Shown piece after piece: positions 5,762 through 15,800 of a stretch of DNA of 16,459 bases. The notes under the pieces are model-generated. The model was not told where the DNA came from and did not search any database. It saw nothing but the letters and a program-made list of their open reading frames with translations. Made by a program: the position numbers and the translations under genes. This stretch comes from Faecalicatena sp. (GTDB lineage Bacteria > Bacillota > Clostridia > Lachnospirales > Lachnospiraceae). The stretch spans positions 1-16,459 of the forward strand of contig VSNK01000112.1 in NCBI GenBank assembly GCA_009774255.1, given 5' to 3'. Position 1 is the stretch's first letter. Each line of letters begins with the position of its first letter.

Positions 5762-5793
5762 TGCTCAGACCAGATCTGTGAGGACGCTGAGCA
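5762..5793 (+). promoter_or_regulatory. Stem-loop between sigma and HlyD genes
   Basis: TGCTCAG (5762-5768) and CTGAGCA (5787-5793) form a 7-base stem with an 18-base loop just after the sigma stop. The loop contains CAGATCTGT, also present in the spacer of the peptide 2 promoter. No T-tract follows. It may be an mRNA processing or stability element or an operator for the exporter genes. Confidence 0.35.
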
Positions 5794-5879
5794 GTGACCT
5801 GTGCAGAAAGATAAGGAATTGCCGTGGGACAGCCTGTACATTGCGTACGGGTATTCTTACGGCAGTCAGGAGGTAAGGT

Positions 5880-7856
5880 ATGGCAGAGTTATTCAGAAAA
5901 TCAGCATTGGAAAAATTGTCCTCGCCGGAGCAGCTTGACCGTGCAATCGTCATCGCGCCGTCGTCTCTGTGGGTTGCCCTCTCCGGGGGAGCCCTGATCG
6001 TGGCCGGGGCGCTGCTGTGGGGCGTATTCGGGCGGCTTCCGGTCAACGTGGATGCCAATGGGATCTACATGCGGGGAGACCACACGGGAGGAGTCTATTC
6101 GGAAGTGCAGGGGATGATCACCGATGTGGAGGTTGCTGTCGGCGACCAGGTGAAACGGGGGCAGGTGATCGCTTATGTGGCGGATGATGATGTCTCACAG
6201 GAGGTCACGAACCTGAAAAACAGGATGGACGCGGTGCAGTGTGTGACGCTGGACAGCACCGGGGATGTGGTCACTGCCGACAATAAATCAATTGTGGACA
6301 TCAAGGCGGAGCTGATCTCACTGACCGGCGATTATGAACTGGCGCAGAGTACCCTTGCCAGGAAGCAGTCGGAGCTGGCAAGTGCGAAGGGCCGGATGAA
6401 TGCGGCAAAGTCCGTGAGGGATGGGATGAAATCCAACTATTATGATCATATCAGCAGCCTGACCGGATTGCCGGAGCAGCTGGATTATACGGAATCTCAG
6501 GCATTATATTCTTCGAAGCAGCAGTATTACGAACAGGCGCAGGCCCAGAGTCAGCAGGCGCAAGCCTCTTCCGAACAGGCGTCGGCGGCTTATGACCAGA
6601 TTTCACAGCAGGTCAGTTCCCTGCAGAGTGCGGTAAATCAGCTTTCCGATCAGCTTGGACAGCTCCGGGCAGTTTATGCGGAGCAGGAGGCAGCGCTGGA
6701 GGAATGGAAGAACAGTCCGGTGGTGGACGAGGAAGGCAATCCCCTGCCGGATGAAGAAGGAAATCCCATACTGGATGAGGAAAGCATCCTTCTGGCAGAG
6801 GAAGAACTGCGCCGGACTGCGGAACAGATCCAGGCGGCGGAAGCGTCCCTTGGGGAAGCCCAGGAGCAGCTCCTGGCCCTGCAGCAGAGCCAGGCTCAGG
6901 CAAAGTCGTCCCTGGACAGCGCCCGCTCCGCAGCTTCTCAGGCCAGTGAAAACGAGGCACGCTATCAGAGAGAAGCGGAGTCCGCCAAGTCGGATTTTGA
7001 AAGCGCGAAGGCAGCCTATGAGGCAGTGACCCAGCAGCAGTCCAACCAGTCCAGGAATCAGAACATTTTCAGCAATGAATACAGCCAGGCTGCGACGGAT
7101 TACAGTGTGGAGCAGAGCATGGTACAGTCCTTGACTCAGGAGGTGGAGTCCCTTCAGACACAGGTAAACCAGGCACAGCAGCAGATGGACGCAAAAAGAC
7201 AGAGTGTTGATACCGCCTTTTCCGCTGCCAAGTCTTCGGTGCTGGATTCCCTGAAAATGGAGCTGTCCAAGTATATGGTCAATATGGAAAAATACCAGGT
7301 CATGGCTTCCGCAGACGGCATCGTGCAGGAAGTGGTGGCGGACGTAGGCGCGGTCGTGAGCCAGGGCGGCGAGGTGATCAAGGTGAAGGGGCAGGAGACG
7401 GACACTGTGGACGCGATCTGCTATATTCCGGTGAGCGAAGGGAAGAAGATCCTTCCGGGAATGGATGTCATGATCTACCCGACCACGGTCAATAAGCAGG
7501 AATACGGACATATGAAAGGGAATGTCAGATCAGTTGCGTCTTATGTGACTTCTGCCGCGGATATGCAGAAAACATTGGGAAATGACAATCTGGTGGAGGC
7601 ATTTCTCTCAAACGGGCCTGTGGTGGAGGTCATCTGCTCCATTGAGACGGACGACAGCACGGCAAGCGGCTACTACTGGTCCAGCAAAAAAGGAAAGGAT
7701 GTCACGCTGACGGAAGGCACCATGCTGACAGCGAGCGTGGTTACGGAAAGCAAAGCGCCCATTACCATGCTGATTCCTTATCTGAAGGAGAAGCTCACCG
7801 TGACGAAAAAATATAACGGTCAGGGGCAGACTCAGACGGAACAGACGGGGCAATAA
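5880..7856 (+). CDS. NHLM-type HlyD/membrane-fusion secretion protein
   Basis: This 658-residue membrane-fusion subunit should link the ABC exporters to the cell exterior. The N-terminus LFRKSALEKLSSPEQLD followed by one membrane segment (about 31-50) is typical of NHLM_micro_HlyD proteins. A half-lipoyl domain lies at about 68-102 (GGVYSEVQGMITDVEV, VGDQVKRGQVIAYV) and its partner at about 475-505 (ASADGIVQEVVADVGAVVSQGG), with a beta-barrel region after it. Between them is a very long Q/A/E/S-rich coiled coil (about 105-465) broken by an acidic turn EEGNPLPDEEGNPILDEE. Relatives are usually nearer 400-500 residues from memory, so the coiled coil looks expanded. The start follows AGGAGGTAAGGT. 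It is the first of three exporter genes, 63 bases before the C39 transporter. Confidence 0.9.
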   Translation: MAELFRKSALEKLSSPEQLDRAIVIAPSSLWVALSGGALIVAGALLWGVFGRLPVNVDANGIYMRGDHTGGVYSEVQGMITDVEVAVGDQVKRGQVIAYVADDDVSQEVTNLKNRMDAVQCVTLDSTGDVVTADNKSIVDIKAELISLTGDYELAQSTLARKQSELASAKGRMNAAKSVRDGMKSNYYDHISSLTGLPEQLDYTESQALYSSKQQYYEQAQAQSQQAQASSEQASAAYDQISQQVSSLQSAVNQLSDQLGQLRAVYAEQEAALEEWKNSPVVDEEGNPLPDEEGNPILDEESILLAEEELRRTAEQIQAAEASLGEAQEQLLALQQSQAQAKSSLDSARSAASQASENEARYQREAESAKSDFESAKAAYEAVTQQQSNQSRNQNIFSNEYSQAATDYSVEQSMVQSLTQEVESLQTQVNQAQQQMDAKRQSVDTAFSAAKSSVLDSLKMELSKYMVNMEKYQVMASADGIVQEVVADVGAVVSQGGEVIKVKGQETDTVDAICYIPVSEGKKILPGMDVMIYPTTVNKQEYGHMKGNVRSVASYVTSAADMQKTLGNDNLVEAFLSNGPVVEVICSIETDDSTASGYYWSSKKGKDVTLTEGTMLTASVVTESKAPITMLIPYLKEKLTVTKKYNGQGQTQTEQTGQ

Positions 7857-7919
7857 GGCGAGCGGCAGATCGATACAAAAAGGGCCGCATGGCGCCGGTT
7901 CCTAACCAGGAGAGTACAT

Positions 7920-10067
7920 ATGAAGAACAATTATGCGAAAACGCCCAGTATCTACCAGATGGAAGCTACTGAGTGCGGGGCGGCTTCCCTATCCATGATA
8001 TTTGCCTATTACGGGAAGCACATGCCCCTGGAAAAGATGCGGATTGAGACCGGGGTTTCCCGGGACGGATGCAACGCGAAAAATATTATGCGGGCGGGGA
8101 AAAAATATGGGTTTGAGGTGAAGGGCTTTCGGAAATCCCTGGACAATCTGCTGAAAATAAAGCCGCCCTGCATCATCCACTGGAATTTTAACCATTTTGT
8201 CGTCTATGAAGGGCGCAAGGGAAAGAATTATTATATCAACGACCCGGCCATGGGAAGGCGGAAGCTCACCTATGAAGAGCTGGACGACGCGTTTACCGGG
8301 ATCGTACTGACATTTGAAAAGAAAAAAGAATTCAAGAAATCCAAAAGAGAGCGCACCCTGTTCTCCTTTATCAAATCGAGGCTTAAGGGGCAGTATTCCT
8401 CCATCACGGCACTGATCGGAATCGGGCTGCTTCTGGTATTTCCGGGGATGGTCATTCCGGTATTTTCCCAGGTATTCATCGATGATATCCTACTGGGAGG
8501 CAATACCGACTGGATGACGGCATTTCTGGCGATCATGGCATTTACCATGCTGTTCCAGGCAGTACTCACGCTATACAGGAGCTTTTTGCTGCTGAAGCTG
8601 CAGAACAAGATGTCCATGATCTCGGCCCATAAGTTCCTGTACCACATGTTCCGGCTGCCCATGAATTTCTTTGACCAGAGGTATGCCGGAGATCTGGCGG
8701 ACCGTGTGGAAAATAATAATAACGTCAGCAATTTTCTGGCCGGGGATCTGGCGGAGACCATGCTGAATATATTTGTCGCCTGTTTTTATCTGATTCTGAT
8801 GCTGTCTTACAGCCCGTTGCTGACTCTGATCGGGATTACGGGGATTGCCATCAATATGACGCTGGTCAAGGCTTCCTCCAAGGTGATCGCCAATTCCACG
8901 ATGAAGATGCAGCAGGATCAGGGAAAGCTGGTAGGCGCGGTATTTGCCGGGCTGAATATTACCAGCACTCTCAAGGCGGCAGGTGCGGAAAATGAATATA
9001 CAAGCCGGATTCTGGGATATTACGCGAAGACCACCCGGATGGAGCAGAAGCTGGGGAGCGTCCAGCAGTATCTCAACGCTATCCCCGAGGTATTTAACGG
9101 GATCGCGGATATCCTGGTGCTGATGATGGGCGGGATCCTGGTGATCAAGGGAAATATGACCGCCGGGATGCTGATTGCCTACACCAGTCTCCTTGGCTCC
9201 TTTGTGGCGCCGGTGAATAAGCTGGTGGAATTTATCCAGAAGATTCAGACATTGAAGGCGGACATGAACCGGGTGGAGGATATCATGCGATACGAGGAGG
9301 ATGAGAAGTTCCGCACAAAGAGCCAAAAGAATACGATGACCACGAAGCTCAGCGGGGATGTGGAGCTGAAAGAGATTTCCTTCGGGTACAGCATTCTTGA
9401 AAAACCATTGGTGGAGGACTTTCATTTTCATCTGCCAAGCGGCAGCTCCATCGCCTTTGTGGGAGCTTCCGGCTGCGGAAAATCGACTGTATCCAAGATC
9501 GTGAGCGGGCTGTATATTCCATGGTCCGGGGAGATCTATATGGACAATATGCCGGTTCGGGAGATCCCGAAGGAGATCTTAAGCTCCAGTGTATCTACCG
9601 TCAGCCAGAGCATCACACTCTTTTCCGGGACAATCCGGGATAACCTGACCATGTGGAATAAAAGTATTCTGGAAGAGGATATGATACAGGCGGCAAAGGA
9701 TGCGTGCATCCATGATATCATCACGAAAAAGCCGGGGGCATATGAGTATGTCCTGACCGAGGGCGGCGATAATATGTCCGGCGGGCAGCGCCAGCGTTTG
9801 GAGATTGCCCGCGCGCTGGTCACGAATCCGACGGTCCTGATCATGGACGAGGCCACCAGCGCCCTGGATCCTCTGGTAGAAAAGCAGATCATGGACAATA
9901 TCAAACGCAGGGGATGTACCTGTGTGATCGTAGCTCACAGGCTGTCGGCGATCCGTGACTGTGATGAGATTATTGTCATGGACAACGGTAAAATTGTCCA
10001 GAGAGGCAGTCATGATGAATTGATGGCCCGGCCTGGGCATTATCAGACGTTGGTGCAGACGATCTGA
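7920..10067 (+). CDS. NHLM-type C39-peptidase ABC transporter (peptidase/permease/ATPase)
   Basis: This 715-residue exporter cleaves double-glycine leaders while exporting the peptide. The C39 peptidase domain (about 5-140) has Gln13 and catalytic Cys19 in QMEATECGAAS, His92 in WNFNHFVVYEG and Asp108 in INDPA, so it should be proteolytically active. A six-helix permease occupies about 155-450. The ATPase domain has Walker A GASGCGKST (about 514-522), Q-loop VSQS, signature NMSGGQRQR, Walker B VLIMDEATSALD and the H-loop AHRLS. The ribosome binding site AGGAGAG lies just before ATG 7920. Both small peptides in this window end their leaders in the GG site this domain recognises, so they are its likely substrates. 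Confidence 0.95.
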   Translation: MKNNYAKTPSIYQMEATECGAASLSMIFAYYGKHMPLEKMRIETGVSRDGCNAKNIMRAGKKYGFEVKGFRKSLDNLLKIKPPCIIHWNFNHFVVYEGRKGKNYYINDPAMGRRKLTYEELDDAFTGIVLTFEKKKEFKKSKRERTLFSFIKSRLKGQYSSITALIGIGLLLVFPGMVIPVFSQVFIDDILLGGNTDWMTAFLAIMAFTMLFQAVLTLYRSFLLLKLQNKMSMISAHKFLYHMFRLPMNFFDQRYAGDLADRVENNNNVSNFLAGDLAETMLNIFVACFYLILMLSYSPLLTLIGITGIAINMTLVKASSKVIANSTMKMQQDQGKLVGAVFAGLNITSTLKAAGAENEYTSRILGYYAKTTRMEQKLGSVQQYLNAIPEVFNGIADILVLMMGGILVIKGNMTAGMLIAYTSLLGSFVAPVNKLVEFIQKIQTLKADMNRVEDIMRYEEDEKFRTKSQKNTMTTKLSGDVELKEISFGYSILEKPLVEDFHFHLPSGSSIAFVGASGCGKSTVSKIVSGLYIPWSGEIYMDNMPVREIPKEILSSSVSTVSQSITLFSGTIRDNLTMWNKSILEEDMIQAAKDACIHDIITKKPGAYEYVLTEGGDNMSGGQRQRLEIARALVTNPTVLIMDEATSALDPLVEKQIMDNIKRRGCTCVIVAHRLSAIRDCDEIIVMDNGKIVQRGSHDELMARPGHYQTLVQTI

Positions 10068-10173
10068 GACGGCAGCAAGAAAACACAGAAACTACGAATG
10101 TAGCGTATAGCCTGTAAAGAAGGCGGTTCTGAGGGCTGCTGTCTTTGACTGGATAAGGAAGGAAAAGTATGAT

Positions 10174-12723
10174 ATGAAGAATATCAGATTAAAAGGCGGA
10201 CAGAAGCTGATCACGGAGGATCCGCGGAAGGCATGGGAAGTTCTGTCGGGGAATGTACTGGTCTATGTTCTCCCTCTGGAGGAGGGAAAGCCGGGCAGGC
10301 GCTTCTTGATCGGCGAGCTGACACAAGGGGAGTGGATCCCCTCCCTGTGCTGGGAAAACGACAAGCTGGGGATCTGGCGTTTCGCTCTGGTCGCCCTGGA
10401 ACAGGCCGAGCTCCGGGAGACCATGCCGAAGGAACCGGAGCAGGTCAAGATGGATTTTGCTGCCATCCTGGGAATCCGGCTCTTCGACGTGGAAGAATTC
10501 GAAGAGCAGATGGTGGAGCAGTACAATATTAATATTATTAAAGAAGAAGGCGGTATCTATGCCACATCCCTGGAACAGGAACAGACCTACGAGCGGGGAC
10601 TGTTTTTGATCTATGACATGTTCCGCAAAAAGAACCGCAAGAATAGGACGGCCGTAAGCGGGAACAAGATCTACGACGCGGCAGCTCAGATCTGCGACCA
10701 TATGGATATCCATATTGCTCCGTTTTCCGTGGTGAAGGAAAGCTGCAGGCGGAAGTTCGATCTTCGGGATATCGGCCGTCTGTCTCATTTTACCAGCAGA
10801 GAGATCGTGCTGGAGGAAAAATGGTATAAGAAGGATTCGGGCCCCATCCTTGCCTACAAGGAAAAGGGCCGGGCCCCTGTGGTCTGCCTCCCAAGGGGCC
10901 CGCAGAAATACATTGCCTATGAATCACCGGAAAGCGCAGGGAAAGTGATAGACGGCAGATACGCCGCCACTCTGTCCGCGAAGGCGGATATGATTTACCG
11001 GCCATTCCCGCCCAAGGTGATGAAGTGGAAGGATCTCCTGGTATTTGGTTTTAAATGTGTATACATCCGGGATATTGTAAAGATTGCTCTTCTGGCATTT
11101 CTGGGAACCCTTGTGGGGCTGCTGCTTCCGGTGATCAACCAGCAGGTCTATGACAAATTTATCCCCATGGCGGACCAAGACGGCCTGATACAGATCTGCC
11201 TTCTGGTGCTGGCCTGCTCCATGGGAAACCTGAGCTTTACCATTGTCAAGAACCTGGCCACCTTCCGGAGCATGAATACCATGGAATACGCGGTGCAGAG
11301 TGCGGCATATGACAGGCTGTTCAACCTGCCGGAAAGCTTTTTCCGGGAGTATGATTCCGCGGATCTGGCTCAGAGGGTTATGGGCATCACAAGCATTTAC
11401 CAGGTATTTGCGGACGTAATCGTGAAAACAGTGATCACGGGGGTACTCTCTCTTCTCTACCTCTGGCAGATGTTCCGGTACGCGAAGTCTCTGGCAAAGC
11501 CGTCCATCATCATGGTGCTCTCAGCGATGATCGTGATCGGTGTGATCGGCTGGCGCCAGTTGAAGTATGAGAGTGAAAAAATGGAGCTGGACGGGAAGCT
11601 GTCTTCGCTGATGTTTCAGTTTCTCGCGGGCATTTCCAAGATCCGGATCGCGGGCGTAGAGAACCGCGCCCAGTATGAATACCTGAAGGTCTATTCCAGG
11701 ATCCGCAATATCAATATCCGGAAGGAGAAGATGAGTGCGGGGGTAGACGTGCTGGTGGGGGCCTTGAATGTGGTATTTTCCATGGTGCTGTATTTCTGGA
11801 TGATGCGCAAAAATGTATCCTTAAGTGTAGGCGCGTTCTCGGCGTTCATGTCCGCTTTCGGGTCATTTTCCGGAGCCATGCTGGAGACGGTATCCTCCTT
11901 CCTGGACGTGAACTCTGCGATCCCGGCATATCGGCGGTGCAGGCCGATTCTGGAAGCGCAGCCTGAGATGGAGGAGGAAACGATCATCCCCGGCGCGCTG
12001 ACCGGCGACATCGAAGTCAGCAATGTGACCTTTGCCTACAATGAGGAAAGCGGAAATGTGCTCAATGACCTTTCCTTTCATATCCGCCCCGGGGAGTATA
12101 TCGGCGTGGTCGGCGCTTCGGGCGGAGGGAAATCGACGCTGATGAAGATGCTGCTGGGGTTTGAGCGCCCTCAGAAGGGGAAGATCTTCTACGACGGCAA
12201 GGACATTGACAGTATGGACAAGCGGGAGCTGCGCAAGAAGTTCGGCGTGGTCCTTCAGGACGGCGACCTGATTGCGGGAAGTATTTTCGAAAATATCATC
12301 ATCACCGCCCCGGGCACGACGATGAAGCGGGTGGAAAAGGTGATCGAAGAGGTGGGACTGAAAGACGATATCGACCGGATGCCCATGGGGCTGCACACGG
12401 TACTGTCCGAAAACAGCGGCACCATATCCGGCGGACAGCAGCAGCGGATCCTGATCGCTAGGGCCATTGTCAGCAATCCGAAGATCCTGTTCTTTGACGA
12501 GGCTACCTCGGCTCTGGATAACGTGACCCAGAACATGGTCTGTGAGAGCCTGGCAAAATTAAAAGCCACCCGGATCGTGATTGCCCACCGTCTCAGCACG
12601 GTCATGGACTGCGACCGGATCTTCGTGATGGACCAGGGAAGGCTTGTGGAAGAGGGGAATTATGATGAATTGATGGAGCAGGGAGGACTGTTCTATCAAC
12701 TGGCAAGCAGGCAGTTGGCTTAA
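10174..12723 (+). CDS. NHLM-type ABC transporter permease/ATPase with N-terminal accessory domain
   Basis: This 849-residue second exporter subunit matches the NHLM_micro_ABC2 layout. The N-terminal 110 residues resemble a cupin or cyclic-nucleotide-binding-like fold (GNVLVYVLP, RRFLIGELTQGEWIPSL), with no C39 peptidase. A linker of about 180 residues leads to the permease (about 295-600). The ATPase has Walker A GASGGGKST (647-655), signature SGGQQQR (752-758), Walker B ILFFDEATSALD (from 771) and the H-loop AHRLS (about 803). All catalytic motifs are intact. It probably pairs with the C39 subunit as a heterodimer or acts as a second exporter. In published NHLM loci the two ABC genes and the HlyD gene usually travel together. 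The 106-base gap before it contains an imperfect GACGGCAGC / GCTGCTGTC stem. The start is chosen for AAGGAAGGAAAAG upstream. Confidence 0.93.
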   Translation: MKNIRLKGGQKLITEDPRKAWEVLSGNVLVYVLPLEEGKPGRRFLIGELTQGEWIPSLCWENDKLGIWRFALVALEQAELRETMPKEPEQVKMDFAAILGIRLFDVEEFEEQMVEQYNINIIKEEGGIYATSLEQEQTYERGLFLIYDMFRKKNRKNRTAVSGNKIYDAAAQICDHMDIHIAPFSVVKESCRRKFDLRDIGRLSHFTSREIVLEEKWYKKDSGPILAYKEKGRAPVVCLPRGPQKYIAYESPESAGKVIDGRYAATLSAKADMIYRPFPPKVMKWKDLLVFGFKCVYIRDIVKIALLAFLGTLVGLLLPVINQQVYDKFIPMADQDGLIQICLLVLACSMGNLSFTIVKNLATFRSMNTMEYAVQSAAYDRLFNLPESFFREYDSADLAQRVMGITSIYQVFADVIVKTVITGVLSLLYLWQMFRYAKSLAKPSIIMVLSAMIVIGVIGWRQLKYESEKMELDGKLSSLMFQFLAGISKIRIAGVENRAQYEYLKVYSRIRNINIRKEKMSAGVDVLVGALNVVFSMVLYFWMMRKNVSLSVGAFSAFMSAFGSFSGAMLETVSSFLDVNSAIPAYRRCRPILEAQPEMEEETIIPGALTGDIEVSNVTFAYNEESGNVLNDLSFHIRPGEYIGVVGASGGGKSTLMKMLLGFERPQKGKIFYDGKDIDSMDKRELRKKFGVVLQDGDLIAGSIFENIIITAPGTTMKRVEKVIEEVGLKDDIDRMPMGLHTVLSENSGTISGGQQQRILIARAIVSNPKILFFDEATSALDNVTQNMVCESLAKLKATRIVIAHRLSTVMDCDRIFVMDQGRLVEEGNYDELMEQGGLFYQLASRQLA

Positions 12724-12730
12724 GATATCG

Positions 12731-12817
12731 TTTTTTGTTCTAATAGGAAACTTCTCCGAATTTCCCTATAGAACAAAAAAACTCCGGGTGATGCGCACTG
12801 CGGCGTACAAAATTTTC
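12731..12817 (+). repeat. CTTCTCCGAA intergenic repeat, copy with T-rich hairpin
   Basis: The left arm TTTTTTGTTCTAATAGGAAA (12731-12750) and right arm TTTCCCTATAGAACAAAAAA (12761-12780) pair with two mismatches around CTTCTCCGAA. A conserved tail with TGCGCACTGCGGCGTAC (12792-12808) and AAAATTTTC follows. T-runs on both strands mean the hairpin could serve as a terminator for the exporter operon. The copy at 16384 has the same order and orientation. Confidence 0.75.
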
Positions 12818-12830
12818 TTTTAAGGATCGC

Positions 12831-12869
12831 AGCCCCGGTTTGACAGAAACCGGGGCTTTCGTTTATCTT
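12831..12869. terminator. Bidirectional stem-loop between exporter and flagellin genes
   Basis: AGCCCCGGTTT (12831-12841) and AAACCGGGGCT (12847-12857) form a perfect 11-base stem with a GACAG loop. On the plus strand it is followed by TTTCGTTTATCTTAT, a reasonable U-rich tail. It sits 11 bases from the flagellin stop codon, so it also ends the flagellin mRNA on the other strand, where no T-run follows. Confidence 0.75.
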
Positions 12870-15800
12870 ATCGGAATAATTGAAGCGTGAGTTCAGGACG
12901 TTTGCTTGCCTGAGCAATGATGCTCTGCTGGGGTTGACTTAAGATATCGTTTTTGATATTTTCCATCATAAGTCCTGCCATGTCCGCATCCCGGATGCGG
13001 CTTTCCGCATCTTTTATGTTGATAGTCGTGTTCGTTACCGCCTGATATGCGTGCTGTAGGCGGTTATAGTCAGCCCCCATGACCGCCCGGCAGTCGGCGA
13101 TACTGTCATGAGCACAGTCAACCTTCTTGAGCAGGCCGAGAGGAGTCTGCTCTTGATCCGTAAGATCTACTTCCTTTGGCGGGTTCAGCCGCAGCTGCGT
13201 CAGGGACAGGAAAGGCAGATGGATGGGGATCAGGCCGGACTCCTTGCCTTCCGTTCCCGCATAGATCATGACCTTGCAGTGCCGGAAATTCAACAGCTGG
13301 CCCTCAGGAGGCTCCGGCGGGGCAATCTCTTCTTTTGTTACCGAGTAGGTAAAATTCGTATACACACCGCTCTCCACTGAGCCGATGTATTCCACACCGT
13401 TTCTGTCGAAGATGATGCCCCGGCGTTTATCCCGGACGATCAGGGATGTGGGCGGGTCGCCTACCTCCATGTCCGTATAATGGTTCAGGCTGGGTTTTAC
13501 CTGATCGACGATGCTCTTTACGATCTGGTCTCCGCTGGTAACCTTGGACAGTTCTACCGGGATGTTGTGGATGGTGCGGGTCACGGTCTGTCCGTTGATG
13601 GTCACGTCATGGGTGAAGGACGGAGGTGCGCTGCCGTCGTTCTTCCAGCAGAAGTACACGTTGATGTATTCCCCTTCACAGGTGGCGCAGTTGACCCGGA
13701 ATCCCTTGCCCAACAGGGTATCCAGATTGTTGGTGTTGATCGATGAGAAGTCCAGGATCTTTTGCTCATGGCCAACAATAGTGCCGCCGGAAAACTGTAC
13801 GGGGCCGTCCTTCACAATCCCGGACACGCCTTCAGCGCCATCGGAAACAGAAACCTCGTAGGAAGTGCAGCTACGCACCCACTGAATGGACAGAGCAGCG
13901 GGAGTCTTGCTTTCATCCACATTGACTTTACAGTCTTTGAACGCATTTGTATTCCGGATGGTTGTCTGCATGACAGTGGCCAGATCCGCAAAATTCTTGC
14001 AGGAGGAAATGTCGATATCGCTGTAATCAGAACGAAGGCTGGTTCCGTCGGTGAATTCCCAGCGGTAGATGCTGCTGTTATTCCCGTTACTGAGGCCAAA
14101 GCCTGTCCCAATAAGCTTGCTGGGGTCAAAGGGTTTCTCTACGGCAAATGGAACGGACACCTCCTGTTTGAAATAGATTGTACTCGGCAGTACGGGAGTA
14201 CTGGCAGGTATCGCGGTTTTGACATCAACGATCTGCCCATGTATTGAAAAGTTAGGAGCGTATGTGTTTGAGTTCGGCGTGAAAATCAGCGCATTCCCCT
14301 GCTCTTTTACGGAAACGCTGGAACTGCTGCCGTGCTTCTTGATCATATCAATCACCTCGGCGCGAAGCTGAGCCGGATTCTTGCCGTTTATGTCACGCGG
14401 GTACGTGTTGTAATCTGGGCTGTACATGGTAGTGCCATCTGTTTTTATCGGGGTGTCCGGATTCGTGCTGTCATAAAAAATGTACGTAGAGGAACCCAAA
14501 CGGAAGGAGAACGGCACCTGGAAAGAACTTGCATCCGGTATCTGTACGGTGAATGTACCGCCTACCTCCAAAGTGGGCGGGGTGGAACTTGTGGTGAAAT
14601 TAAGCGGATTCGTCGTCCATTTCGGTCCTTTAGGATCCTCCTGCCTTGACTCGATTGATTCCGAGATGTACGCTATGTGCGACGTACCGGAAGAAGCGGA
14701 GACAGGAAGGTTGGTTTGGATCTCCAGATTGGGGGCCGTATACGTTATCGTCGTATTGCTGCCATTGAGGGGAGGCGTGCTCTTAAGCTTGCTTATAACA
14801 CTATTGACAAAGTCGTTTTTGGTAATAGTGCTTGGGGAGGCAGCAAAAATATCGCTGTAAGGGATACTTTTGCTGGATGAAGTTAATCCGTCTATGTAGA
14901 TATTCAGTGAATTCCTTCTCAAATTTGCAACGTCAATCGGTTCTTTGATATTGGACAGATCGAAGGAAAGGGACAAATCCGTCCCATATACCGGTCGGTT
15001 GTTTGTGATGCCGCTGCCGTCCACTTCTTGGAGCGTTTCCACTCCCTTTGGATTTTCCACCTTCCAGCCGTTTTGCCTTTCTCCGGTTCCGTTTGGCGCT
15101 GTGTAATTAGAAGTAATTCCATTTGCTACAACCGTATGAGTATAGGGCTCCAGGCTTGCTGTCAGGGTTACCGTTTTGGCGTTCTCATCTACATCTACCT
15201 TGTCAATGTCTGAGAATGTGACAAGACGCTCCATGGCTTCCTTGACTGTCTGGATATTTTTAATCGAAACAACGCGCGTATAGCCTGAAGAATAGCTGTA
15301 GTCTGCGTCTTTCCTGAAAGTATAGGTATAGTTGCCAATCATGAACGATTTCTTGTCCAGTAACTCTGCATAGTTCATTCCTATGCCATCCTCCAGCTGA
15401 AACGTGACCGTGGCGGGCTTTGCCGCAACGGGGTGGTCAAAGTCTTCACTTTTTATAAAGTCCATTTCCCCCCATAATTGCTGATCCGGGACTTTGCTGA
15501 AATCTTCCACGTAGAGATAAACAGGGTCGTCGGAGTCAGTAGGTACGCCGCGGAAAAGCGGAATGGTATTGTATTTGCTGGCCGCCGTAATACGGTCGAC
15601 CTCGCTAAAGATTTGGTTGATTTCCTCACTCATGTAGAGACGTTCCTGATCGCTGTAGGTGCCGTTACTCGCCTGCAGACAGAGTTCTCTGGCGCGGCGC
15701 AGCATCTCGCCTACCTCATCCAGCGCGCCGTCCGCAGTCTGCGCAATATCGATTCCCTCGGAAACATTGAGCCCACAGCGTTCAAGCTCAGTAATCTGGG

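Noticed and set aside
5801..5938. 45-codon GTG reading frame between sigma and HlyD (possible anti-sigma remnant)
   Set aside because: No ribosome binding site, it overlaps the HlyD start, and there is no CxxC or HxxxCxxC anti-sigma motif.
6603..7511. 302-codon minus-strand reading frame in the HlyD gene
   Set aside because: Leu/His-rich low-complexity shadow of the Q/A/E-rich coiled-coil codons on the other strand.
8571..9431. 286-codon minus-strand reading frame in the C39 transporter gene
   Set aside because: Shadow of a fully intact ABC transporter, with no recognisable domain.
12731..12817. CRISPR repeat reading of the CTTCTCCGAA hairpins
   Set aside because: Only three copies, kilobases apart and without regular spacers or cas genes, so a dispersed intergenic repeat is the better reading.
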